64,000 nt of DNA from Branchiostoma floridae (Eukaryota; Chordata; Leptocardii; Amphioxiformes; Branchiostomatidae). This document shows, one piece after another, positions 1-9,895 of this stretch. The position numbers and the translations under genes are program-made. Within the stretch, counting starts at the first letter, position 1; the number at the start of each line of letters is the position of its first letter. The stretch is from positions 17,017,379-17,081,378 of the forward strand of contig NC_049992.1 of NCBI RefSeq assembly GCF_000003815.2, written 5' to 3'. The notes under the pieces were generated by a model. That model ran no database searches. It was given only the letters and a program-made list of their open reading frames with translations, and had not been told where the DNA came from.

Positions 1-1058
1 CAGTCAGTGTTGGTCCCTGTCTCTTACAATGCTTACAAACTTTTAAGGTAATTTTTTTGTGTTTGCTCAGTTTAAGGCCTGAACAACACTTTTTTTTAAT
101 GGTAGACATACATGTAGGACACTTTGCTAGGAGATGGCACTGAATGTTTGTTTTGAAGGCTTATGTTGTATTCAGGAGAGAAACTCTTGCCAGGATTTCC
201 TTAATTTTGCAGTCCTTGAAAATAAGCTGTTGCCTTATATTGAGGGACTAAGTGTTTGGACAGTGTAATGTTCTGAGCTAAATTCTTAGAAAACCTAGTA
301 GCGCCGAAAAATTTTATTTCCTTTTCCTTTCACATTTAAAAAAAACTGTTCAGTGCTAGGCGATACAATCTTGAAGTTGATTTTATTGATGACATCCTCT
401 CAATACTCAAAATATCATTGAAATGTAAGAGTAAAAAACAGACCTAATTTATTAACCATTGGACAAAGAGCAAGACAGAGAAAGAGAGCATGCATACTTA
501 AAAAAAGAGAGCCAAAAAGATGATGCCATAAAAAGGCTCATATAATTATATTTTCCTAGAGATTAATGAACTTAATTTTCACAACATCCAACCAGTCAGA
601 ATAAACAAAATCCACATCATCTTCACAACACTCCATCAGTTAGCACCAAGGTCAAGACCAAGTTTCGAATGCTACCAATCAATTACAAAAGAAGCATGTT
701 TAACACTGTGTGAACTTGTTGTATCCTGCTACAGAAGATGGGGAGGTTCCTGTTGAGAAGAGAACTTTCCTCAGCTGTCATACTCCATCCTGTAACTTCA
801 GTGATGTGGACTCAAGGTAGGCAAGGTCCATTATTACGAATATTGGATGTTTTCTGTAAGTGATTATCAAGATTATGATGTAATAGTGCTGGCCTTAGGC
901 ATTCAAGATGTGTTCCTTCATATTATTCCTTGTCTGTGATATTTAATTTCCCCGGTAGGGGAAAACGATATTGTTTTTGTTGGTGTGTTCATTTTATTTC
1001 TGCTTTTGTCAGAAGCCAATCAGTGCTTAGAACTGTCTTGATTATTTTCCCTATGCAG
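1..1058. other. PER intron, no exon recognised
   Basis: This stretch precedes the first recognisable PER exon and is AT-rich with stops in all frames. I see no segment matching the PAS-A or early PAS-B part of PERIOD, so the upstream exons should lie outside the window. The last bases form a normal 3' splice site (pyrimidine run then AG at 1057-1058). Confidence 0.6.
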
Positions 1059-1724
1059 AGCTGTCCCTCTGACCGGGTATCTTCCGCAAGATCTCATTGG
1101 TCGATGCATCTTCGACTTCATCAATCAGGACGATGCGCCAATCATGTTGAGCGTGCACGAAAAAGGTAAGAAATGGAAATTCAAACTTGTTCAGTTTTTC
1201 AGAATACATCAAAATGCATGTCATTGAATAGTTGCATGTGGGTGTATCTTGTGGGTGTACATTTCATGCATTGTGTATAATGCATATGGCTAAACCAAAT
1301 CCATTTTCCTGGTTCTTCAATATCTCAAGGTAATCAAAGTATAGCAAATGGGTATTGAAAAATCAGAAGAATACATGGTTATATGCCTTCAAGCTTTTTT
1401 TGATGTTGTATTCAACTGAAGCCTTTTTGAAGAAAAATTAACAACCAACAAATTAAATTACTGTAGCCTGAAGTGGGATAATGAATAGAATAGTTGCCCA
1501 CACTTAACTTAACTGGGGTTCATTGTAGTGGCACAGAATCATCACAATGTGTTGTTACTGTTCACAGTTGTGAAAACCCCCATGGGACAGACGTTCAACG
1601 AGGGCCCCGTCCGCCTACTGGTGCGAAACGGCAACGAGGTTACCATAGAAACCAGCTGGTCGAGTTTCATTAACCCGTGGACGCGGAAGATCGACTTTGT
1701 CATCGGACAGCACCGAGTCACAAG
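1059..1724 (+). CDS. per: PER exons encoding PAS-B / PAC
   Basis: Two exons, 1059-1165 and 1568-1724. The first gives the PAS-B helix and linker with GYLPQDLIG, as in vertebrate PER. The second begins by completing a Val codon and gives RNGNEVTIETSWSSFINPW followed by a FVIGQHRV strand, the most conserved PAS-B beta-sheet stretch of PER proteins, used for PER dimerisation. The donor after each exon is standard (GTAAG, GTACTT). Confidence is high because both the reading frame and the residue pattern continue across the intron. Confidence 0.95.
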
Positions 1725-4700
1725 GTACTTGACGTTGTCTTTGTAAACAGATGGCTTAGCCTTGTTGTTTTACCGACTGTGGACTATAAAAAGAATTTAT
1801 TTGTGTTGAGGTCCACTCGGTACATGTGCAAGCCAATTTTGGATATTTTGACTATTCATGATGTTGTTGTGATATCGATAGTTTGCCACCTACATAGATT
1901 GAAAGAGGGCTAACTGTCTCCGTCTTTAATTTTTTTCCGTCACACTCATTGAACCCATGCTGTAATTAATTTTTGTTGTAAAAGTGTGTCATTTTAAGCT
2001 AACAAAAACACTTCTTTTCCATCTTGTCCTGATGTTCAGTTTTTTTATATTTGGACTGGGGGATTTGTTTCTGCCTCCCAACTTTTTTTGTGGTTTCATT
2101 GACCCAATCCTGACAATAGAATCTACCATCTACCTTTATAGTCTCATCCATTGGTTTTGGCTTACCAATGTGATTTCAATATGAAAATATGTACCTTTTA
2201 TGGATGTGCTGATTTCCAAAAATCACCCTGCAGGAATTGCACCAATATTAATCATTAATCTATGTATTGTTTAGCGCATTTATACTGAAAGCACATTTAT
2301 CATTTATCACTCATGATTGGCCTATAAGTTGTGTTGAAACTTGAATATTGTTTGATTTAAATTTGGTTCTTGGCTCTATTACAGAGGTCCACAAGAAATC
2401 GACGTGTTCAGAAACCCAATCAAAGCGTGGATCGGCCACCCATCAATAAGAAAAGACATCGCAGCTATGGAACAGGCCATCTGCAAACTGTTACTTCAGG
2501 TGAGCACAGCTCTATATTTTCTCTATGAGACCAGTTTCTCTATTTCATGTATTATGGTAACACAACTTTAACAATGGCCACCTGGCCATGGATGTCTAAT
2601 TTCACTCAGTTACCCTATAGTTCGGATTTTATAATCTACAATTAATTCCCAGCTTCAAGGAAGAGAGGCTTGTAGTATGGATGATCAACTCTGCATTCTG
2701 TAGAAATGATGAAAATCTCAAAGACAATATCGGATTATGTTGGCATAGTAAACCAAAGAAATTTGGGAGCACCTAAGTAACAGCAAGCTTATTCCTGTAT
2801 GAATTAAACGATCATCATAGTATCTAATTCAAAGACTTGGTGGCAGCACTGTCTTCCCATTGTTCTTCAAGCGATATCAGAAGTGACAACTCTTAAGTGT
2901 AGCATCAATTCTTCACCAATTTTGGAATGCAGTTGTACTGTAGCGTATGTATTCTCTGTATTCCAGACGACAATCCCACAACTAGCAGCACCCGATCACC
3001 ATCTGGTCTCCACTGTGGAGAACCCTGACCAGTTTGCTGAAGATGTGGATGTGCAGGTAATAATCAACACCTACATTATTCTAAGTACTGTAAATGCATT
3101 TAAGTTTGTGGGGATTTAATTTCGCGGTAGCGGGAAAAAGATGTTTTGCGGTGGTTTTGATTTCGCTGTAGCACCATGCACTGTAGTCTCTTACTGCTAT
3201 GGAAAAATGTTTGCGGTGACTTTATATTCGTGGTGAAGTGGCCACCGCGAAAACCGCAAACGTTAAACCACCACAAACTTTTCTGCATTTATAGTATTGC
3301 CAACCATAAAATGGTAGACATTTCAGGTCAGGGTGTCAATTACCTTACCCTATCTTTGCTCCCTTAAGTGGAGCATAAGGCACTGACAAACATGCTCCAG
3401 TCCTCCCTATCTTGGGCCATCCATCTGATCTCGGGCCAGGTCTTCCGTGCTGCCTTCATCTCCCCCTCTATAGTCCTTCTCCAGGTCCCTAGAGGCCTAC
3501 TTCAGTTTCACTTCCCTTCAGGAGTCCATTTGAGGGTGACATGTGGATGTCTGTTCTTATGCATAAGCAGAATATGTCCTAGCCATTTCTAGCAGCTGCG
3601 TTTTATCCCCTCCACAATGTTGGGGATACCTGTCTGTTCAGCAACCTCCTTGTTGGAGATTCTCTGCTCCCAACATGGTCAATGGAAGGCCACTAGTTCA
3701 CGGAGGAAAAAGTTTTGTGTTTTCGCAACATGAATTTTCCATTTGCTAGACAGTAAGTCATGCTCACCAGAGAGTGGCAGGAAATGATCAATGGACACAT
3801 GTACTCACACACACACTGTAAAAGTAATGTCAATCTAAATCTTATTTGTAAATTATTAATGAACTGCAATTGAACTAGACAGCTAAAAGACAACTGAAAG
3901 CAAAACATGTATCACAGAGACATGAGATCTTGTTGGATATTGTTCCTGTTACATAAATTTGCAATTTGCAGAAGGAAGACAAATCTCTATGGCAGAAACC
4001 TACATTGGAAGACGGAAAGGGATTTAGAGACAGCTTCAGTACAAAGCCTTAGAGTGCTTTTACGTACACTTAGGGACCCTTGCATGATTACTTAAAGCCT
4101 CCTCATCAAACAGAACAACGGTGTATGTCAGATGTCTTCCTGAAGTAATGTGCAGTTGGATTACATGAAAGGTCTATCTTGATGGACTACATGTCTATTG
4201 AAGTGAAAGTATTTGTTTGGGATTGAAGAAAGGTCTGAAATGCCCTTTGTTGCTGCTGTTGGAGGCAAGGATATATTAGACTATATCAATCTGTGTCCTT
4301 TGTTCTCACACATTTAAAGGTTATAGTTTCGGAAGCCGATGCATAAAGGTATAGTTAATGGAGGAAAATGTCAATTGAACTGTATTCATTACAGAATTGA
4401 GTGCAACAAGATATAAAACTTGGTCTGCAAGCTTAATATGTTTTTCCAGTCAAACACAATTTCAAAATCTGAGAATCAACAAATCAAATTGATTTGCGTC
4501 TAACCTTTACTGCAAAAGTCCATTGTGTCTGTGTGAAATGCGTCATACATTTGTTAGACATGGAATGAAAAGGTCAGACTCTCTCGTTTGCTATCATCAT
4601 TCTGTTAAAAAGAGACAAATGGGGAAAGGTGTACCTTATTTGTTTGGTTACAGGTCTGGAAGTTCAACTTCAACAGCTTCAAGTGTGCTTGTTCCAGAAC

Positions 4701-7700
4701 AAGCTACAACACTACTGCACGAAGACTATGGATAATACATATAGATCCTATATCAAAGAAAAAGAAAACAGAATGTTGTACTTGAAAATAAGAACTTGCA
4801 TTTACAATTTTTCCAATGTGGCATCATGCTTCATATTACAAATAAAATCCTTAAAACTGAATAAGGTCTTTGACATGTATTATTATATATTACAATGTAT
4901 GTTTGCATTGCCTTTCTGCTGGAAGGTATAATAGTTGTAGTGTCTCAAAGGAAGGAAACATGAGATGTTTTGTCAGAAAAAAAATGTAGCTAACTTGAAG
5001 TTCTCTCTGTGTTCCCTCTTCAGGAAAAATGTATGGACATGCACATCCTCAAGGCACGTGGGCAACAGATCTTTGTGGATAAGGTGAAGAAGATGACAGA
5101 CAAGACGGGGAAGGAGGCAGAAGATGCCAAGGGAACATCTTCGTCATCTAATGTCTACTCTCCGAGCCAACCAGCCGCTCTGCCCAACTATGAGCAGCTC
5201 AACTACGCTCAAAACATCCACAGGTACAAAATCTAGTGCAATTTTCATGAAGTCCTATACAAGTAGCTTTTGGGTCTTGTTACATGATCACAATTGATTT
5301 TTAAAAATCCTTCTTGTGCATTAGTAACTCAAGTATTGGATACATTTAGTAAATGGTTAGATGTTTCAGACAGCATCTCAGTCACTGAAGAAAGGACGGC
5401 GAATGTTGTCTGATGTAAATTGCAAAGCTCAAACTTTGTAACTATGGATTTTACCAACACAGATGAGTCTTCATTAACACATTGTTTTCTCTCCAGATAC
5501 CTTCTGAGCTGTCCGGATGTGTTCTCCAACTCCTCTATGGAGGAGGACCAGCAGCAGGAGCAGGACCTGACCACAGCCATGGATGCTGTACAGCAGGCTG
5601 CCGAGCTGCCGCGGGGGGCCGAGGCCTCCAACCTTCTACCTGAAAGGGAACTGCCTTCTCAGACAGGTTGGTTGGGCTTTCAGACAAGTTAGTTGTTACT
5701 GTGTGGGGAGAGCCATACCCCAGGCACGTTAAAGAACCCCCACACGTGTGATGGTGCGTTGTGCGATGGTGCAAAATCCTTCCGTCTGGAATTAGTGATT
5801 CTCTACAAATCACCCGGACTCCACGAAGAATAGTGACATATCAGTCACTAATGGAGATCTATATAACCAAACCAAACCAAACTGTAAGAAAGTATGCAAA
5901 CTGGGACGGAGATGTCTACGAAGACCTTTCAGTGTGTTCCAAGGGTTGTCTCAAGGACCCATCCTTCCATCCCAGGAGGAAATTTGCTTGTCGGGATGGA
6001 AAATAATATTACACCATCAGTCCCCAAAATGACATGAAACTGTTGAAAATGTACTTTTATAAGCTTAAATTGACGTATTTAACCAGGAAAATCAACAACA
6101 CGGGCTTCCAAACAATGAGTGGGTTAGAAAAAGAGGTTTTGGCTTCAACAGAGACACTTTGGTCAGATTTTACATCCTTCTCTCTTACCTCTGACCACAG
6201 CTTCTGAAAAAAAGAATTTTTGTAATCATCTACTATCTTGTTGTATTAACATTTCTCCAGCTGAGGTGGCCATTTTTCTTTGTTTCTTGGTTTAGGCAGA
6301 AGGGAAAGGGTTACTTATTTGCAATTGTGGATAAGAGAAATTTATATTCCTGATAGCTTTTGATAAACCAACTCTAACCAAATATAAAGCTAGCTACATT
6401 GATGCAATTACCAAGAAGCGAGAGGAAGTCGAATGTCCTAGAACAGATTAGACGCATATCTGCTTATATAGACGTGTATGATTGTTTCCATTGTTACATA
6501 TATAATATGATCCTTACAATATGACCTGTACTTAGCCCAGTGGGGCAAAAATGTGCAATAAAGGTCTTCATTCATTCATTCATTAAATGCCATGTCTTTA
6601 CTGCATTTCCAGCAGGTGTGATGACCACCCTTGAGACATCGACAAGAACTGTGGCCGTCACGACCAGTAGTGCGGTGATGACAATGGCACCCATGTCCCA
6701 GGACTCCCACGTCCCGCTGGACCCCGCCCACAGCGAAGACATTCCCATCGTCGACGATTTCAGCGACAAGAACGAGACCAACTCGGAGGTCGGCGAGCCC
6801 CTACCCCCGCCCTCCCCCTACCAGAAGGTTGGTCTGACCCAGGAGATTCTCAGCCAGCACACCATCAACCAGGAGCGGACGTACGTGGAACAAGCGCTAA
6901 AGGAGGGGTACAACCACCTCCTCCTGCCCGCCTTCCAGCGCCGCCACGGACACAAGCGCCAGCTCCTGACGCCGGAGAACGAGACCGTCACCAACAAGCT
7001 GAGCAAGCACTGTCAGATCAGCAACGGCATCCCCCGCCATCGGACGAGCATGAGCAACTCCTCCTCCATCGCTCCGCAGACCACGCTGGTGGACGCGCAG
7101 ACGGCGCAGAACATGTTCGTCCCCATCCACAACCCCAGTCAGAACCAGAGCATGCCCATGGGACAGATGCAGGTGCCGGTGTTCCCTAACCAGATGGGAA
7201 TGAACTTGAGCATGTTCGGGATGCCGTTCGGCATGCCAGTCCCCCAGTTCATGCAGGGAGGCATGCCCCCAGCAGGAACCCCAATGATGGGGTCGGTCCC
7301 CATGATGCCCATGGCGCAGAATTTCATGTACTCAGGCTTCTTCCCTCACTACGGCTTCTCCTCAGCGGGGGGTTTCACCGTGCCAACGACGCCATCCACG
7401 CAGATTCCGCAGGGCAGCAGCATCTGGACGCAGGTCCCGCAGCGCCCGCTCTTCCCCCAGGGTGGGGGCATGCAGCCCCTCCACATCAACACCGACCCGG
7501 GGACCTTCGCCCCGACCGTGCAGATGGAGGCCCCTCTGTCGCACGTGTCGGCGCAGTGCCTGAACCCGACTCCCTTGGTCGCAACGTGCAGCACGGCCGT
7601 TGACCCCGTGACGACGTCCGTCCCCCCTCCCGCCCCAACGGCGGGGATATCGGAGCGCGTGGGCTCCCAGTGCAGCAGTCCCCTGCAGCTGAACCTCATG

Positions 7701-9895
7701 CAGCAGGAGTTACAGGAAGGCGGCAGTCGGCAGACAGCGGTGCAGGCGGCCAGTAACCAGTCTCCCCACCGCAAGCTACAAACAGACCAGGAGGGTCTCG
7801 CGCCCGTCAAGAAGGCCTGCAAGGCTGCACCAGTCAAGGACAAGGAGGACGACAACAGCTTGGACACCAGCTCGATGTTGGACTTGCTGTTGGCGGAGTC
7901 GAACGACGGGAACAGCAGCACACCCGACATAGGGTCGGACCCAAGCTTCACCTCCTCAGAAGGCTCCAACACACAGGAGCAGAAGAGAAAGATGGAGAGT
8001 CGAGAGAGGGAGAACTTCAAGAGATATGTGCTACAGGTAAGCTGTCAGACACAAGTTTTGATTATCATCATACTCATAGTGCTATCTGCATGCTATTGTC
8101 CTTCACTTTGTGTGCTGCTTTCATTATATGTGCTGGACATGGAACAACCTGATTTAGAGAACATGCAGCTTCTAGTTATTAGATAAATTGTCAACAATGT
8201 GATGGTTAGGTTGATTCATATATTGCTTGACTTAGATTTGTATTTTGATCAAGGCTACATAAACTGATAGAGCCAACTGTTTGCTAGAAAAGATTGAAGG
8301 ACTCCAAAAAGCCATGTTGTTTATGATTTGTCTTGACAGGAATCTTATATGGCTTGGTACATGTATGTATAAGCTGTTCGGAGTGTTGACAAAGGTTCTT
8401 GTTGTCGTCTCTACAGGATCCTATCTGGCGCGTGATGGCCAACACCACCCAGAAGGTCATGATGACATACCAGCTGCCGAGAAGGTCAGTATCGCTGTTG
8501 ATATCCCTACGAAATTTGACCCTTTCCTTTCATGTTAACCCCGAAGTTGCAATTCCTACAGAGACATTGACAATGTTCTGAAGATACATTACAGGTATCC
8601 TAGCAAACAATGTTGTGTTCTTACAGAGAAATTGACAATGTCCTAAAGATATATTTCTTGTATCCTAAGAAACAAGAGAGAGTTCTAACAAACAATGTTG
8701 TGTTCTTACAGAGAGATAGATGATGTCCTGAAGCAGGACCAAGACAAGCTGCGATCCATGGAGAGAAATCAGCCGGCCTTCTCTGCAGAGCAGATGGGAG
8801 AGCTGGAGGACGTCAAACTGTGCTGGGGCAAAATGAAGATGCCTGACATTGCTGTGAGTACATCACTTCATTCTAGTTCATGTTTTGTTTTATTAGTGAC
8901 TGATACATCGCTACTCTTCCTGGAGTCTGTGTGAATGATGTATATGTAAATCACTGTATGGCTGATACGAGACAGAGTTTTGCCAGTATGCGAGTAATGA
9001 TGTTGTTGGCTATCAGAAAGTACATGTAAAATATCTGGATTCTATTGAATGTCGTAATACCAATTCTGTTAAGTTGGATGTGATGAGTACTAGAAACAAC
9101 TTTAGCAAGTGATATGGTGTTTAGCCACCTCTGTTTACATCTGTTGGATGGCTGTTTATCGAAAACTAGCCCCTTACAGAGCAATCAATTGGTTACAGTC
9201 AAATTTGTATATGAACTAGATAGTGCATTGCCGACTAGAAAAGGGAGATGTTTAACACACGTCCTATGTTGTTGTACACTAGAAACGTTCCATTCTACCA
9301 AGTTTCAGTCCCAAAATTTTCTCAATTGGTTACAGTCAAATTGTATATGAACTAGATAGTGCATTGCCGACTAGAAAAGGGAGATGTTTAACACACGTCC
9401 TCTGTTGTTGTACACTAGAACCTTTCAGTCCCAAAATTTTCTCATGTACTGACATACACGCATGTTCTAAAAAGGAATACTCGTGTTTTACAACAGGCTT
9501 GTGACGAGGCCATCGACAAGTGTCTGTCGAAGAAGCGGAAGAGAATGCCGAGCAGAAAGCACCTGGCGGTGCAGACCGTCATCTCCCCCACCATGGAGTC
9601 GGTCCTGGAGTCCAACCTCCCCTCCTCCTCCTGCAGCTCGCAGAAGTCAGAGACAGAGATGGCCAACCTCCAGGGGGACATCGGGAGGAACCCCGCCAAG
9701 GACAGCGACAACTGGGGGGACAACAGCAACGGCAGCAACGGGAGGTCGTCGCGAAGCTCCAGCTCAATCAAGGAGTCGGACGACAAGTCGCAGAGCAACA
9801 ACAGCAAGGACAGCGACGAGTACCCCGTGGAGAAGAGATTACCACCAAAGAGACATTCGAGCCCCACCACAAGTAACTCCAGCAGTGACTTGTAG
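1059..9895 (+). CDS. per: PERIOD circadian clock protein, 3' part of gene (10 exons, 5' end missing)
   Basis: PERIOD is the negative-arm clock protein that binds cryptochrome and represses CLOCK/BMAL. Exons I can join in frame with GT-AG introns: 1059-1165, 1568-1724, 2385-2499, 2967-3056, 5024-5223, 5497-5666, 6616-8036 (or from 6613), 8417-8484, 8712-8853, 9497-9895 (stop TAG 9893-9895). Together they give about 955 residues. Order of domains: second half of PAS-B with its PAC segment (VPLTGYLPQDLIG; SWSSFINPW), CK1-binding motif A (YEQLNYAQNIHRYLLSC), motif B (LTQEILSQHT), a Met/Pro/Gln-rich linker, and the C-terminal CRY-binding region (VLQDPIW, MTYQLPRREIDDVLK). Motifs are collinear with vertebrate PER1/2/3. 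The first base at 1059 completes a codon begun in an exon outside the window. The N-terminal half (PAS-A, start) is not here. The family call is very secure; exon ends are splice-site predictions. Confidence 0.95.
2385..3056 (+). CDS. per: PER exons after PAS-B (post-PAC helix and linker)
   Basis: Exons 2385-2499 and 2967-3056. The first joins the PAC exon through a split Arg codon and encodes a GPQEIDVF stretch followed by an amphipathic helix ending ICKLLLQ. This matches the helix that closes PAS-B in PER2 (RLLLQ). The second exon (30 codons, phase 0 both sides) is an acidic linker with no family motif; it is supported only by frame and splice sites. Confidence 0.85.
3086..3296. mobile_element. 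MITE with TACTGTAAATGCA termini, copy 1
   Basis: About 211 bp with inverted ends (TACTGTAAATGCA on the left, TGCATTTATAGTA on the right) and an inner palindromic part made of repeated TTCGCGGT/ACCGCGAA-like blocks. It sits in the PER intron just after exon 2967-3056. Fuller copies of the same family are at 28189-28400 and, degraded, near 14682-14859. No coding capacity; a non-autonomous DNA element by structure. Confidence 0.8.
5024..5666 (+). CDS. per: PER exons with CK1-binding motif A
   Basis: Exons 5024-5223 and 5497-5666 join through a split Arg codon. Across the junction they encode NYEQLNYAQNIHRYLLSC, corresponding to the SYQQ...RYLESC motif of vertebrate PERs that docks casein kinase 1 delta/epsilon. 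Upstream is a Lys-rich, then Ser-rich segment; downstream is a Gln/Glu-rich helix-like stretch. I see no obvious run of Ser spaced by three (the FASP phospho-cluster of mammals) between this motif and motif B. Confidence 0.88.
5697..6005 (+). repeat. Dispersed repeat in PER intron (family with 16080 and 26520)
   Basis: The segment reading GAGCCATACCCCAGGCACG, then GTTAAAGAACCC, then a GCGATGGTGC block, CACCCGGACTC, and a terminal run of AACCAAACCAAACC recurs at 16080-16712 and, on the opposite strand, near 26520-26590. It has no long ORF and looks like a short retroposon or MITE; I cannot assign a class. Confidence 0.6.
6500..6592 (+). repeat. Retroposon 3' tail with CATT repeats
   Basis: The sequence AGCCCAGTGGGGCAAAAATG followed by AATAAAGGTCTT and an imperfect (CATT)n run at about 6569-6585 looks like the 3' end of a non-LTR retroposon. 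It sits only about 20 bp before the acceptor of the largest PER exon. Confidence 0.4.
6616..8036 (+). CDS. per: PER large exon: CK1-binding motif B and Met/Pro-rich linker
   Basis: 1421 bp of GC-rich open frame. Early on it has an acidic segment, PPPSPYQ and LTQEILSQHT (CK1-binding motif B), then a basic HGHKRQ stretch. The middle is rich in Met, Pro, Gln and Phe (repeated MP/MG around 7140-7330), low complexity as in many PER linkers. It ends with SSMLDLLLAE, which resembles the LLxLLL coactivator-like motif of PER2, a Ser-rich acidic part and a basic RKMESRERENFKRYVLQ helix that leads into the CRY-binding region. The acceptor is a double AG (CAGCAG at 6610-6615), so the exon may start at 6613 or 6616. 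Confidence 0.92.
8417..8853 (+). CDS. per: PER exons of the CRY-binding region
   Basis: Exons 8417-8484 and 8712-8853 encode DPIWRVMAN, then VMMTYQLPRREIDDVLKQDQ and a long charged helix (DKLRSMERNQPAFSAEQMGE) ending at PDIA. The pattern matches the conserved C-terminal cryptochrome-binding helices of PER1/2. The join is through a split Arg codon. The intron between them holds two degraded tandem copies of the start of exon 8712 (see 8562-8659). Confidence 0.92.
8562..8659 (+). repeat. Two partial tandem copies of the start of PER exon 8712
   Basis: Copies begin at 8562 and 8627, each preceded by its own CTACAG/TTACAG acceptor-like sequence, and match the first ~25 bases of the true exon. 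Each copy runs 33 nt to a GTATCC that could act as a weak donor (AG|GTATCC for copy 1, TT|GTATCC for copy 2). Both 33-nt blocks are open and keep frame. Copy spacing is 65 bp, then 85 bp to the real exon. Confidence 0.7.
9183..9444. repeat. Tandem duplication (about 140 bp unit) in the last PER intron
   Basis: The unit beginning CAATTGGTTACAGTCAAA and ending CAGTCCCAAAATTTTCT occurs at about 9183-9322 and again at 9323-9442 with few differences, the second copy lacking about 20 bp. The near identity suggests a recent duplication. No coding meaning is evident. Confidence 0.8.
9497..9895 (+). CDS. per: PER terminal coding exon
   Basis: 133 codons including stop. It opens with ACDEAIDKC and a basic SKKRKRMPSRK cluster, a likely nuclear localisation signal, and then becomes Ser/Asn/Asp-rich, ending NSSSDL. 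Vertebrate PER2 has a CxxC just after the CRY-binding helix that helps hold a zinc ion with CRY1; here the spacing is C-x6-C with no CxxC. The phase-0 join to 8853 and the stop are clear. Confidence 0.9.
   Translation, partial: ACDEAIDKCLSKKRKRMPSRKHLAVQTVISPTMESVLESNLPSSSCSSQKSETEMANLQGDIGRNPAKDSDNWGDNSNGSNGRSSRSSSSIKESDDKSQSNNSKDSDEYPVEKRLPPKRHSSPTTSNSSSDL

Noticed and set aside
4657-4740. Possible extra PER exon (TTACAG then a Ser/Thr-rich frame)
   Set aside because: In the phase needed after exon 3056 the frame has no PER-like sequence, and the Ser-rich frame ends in a stop; exon 5024 joins directly in frame.
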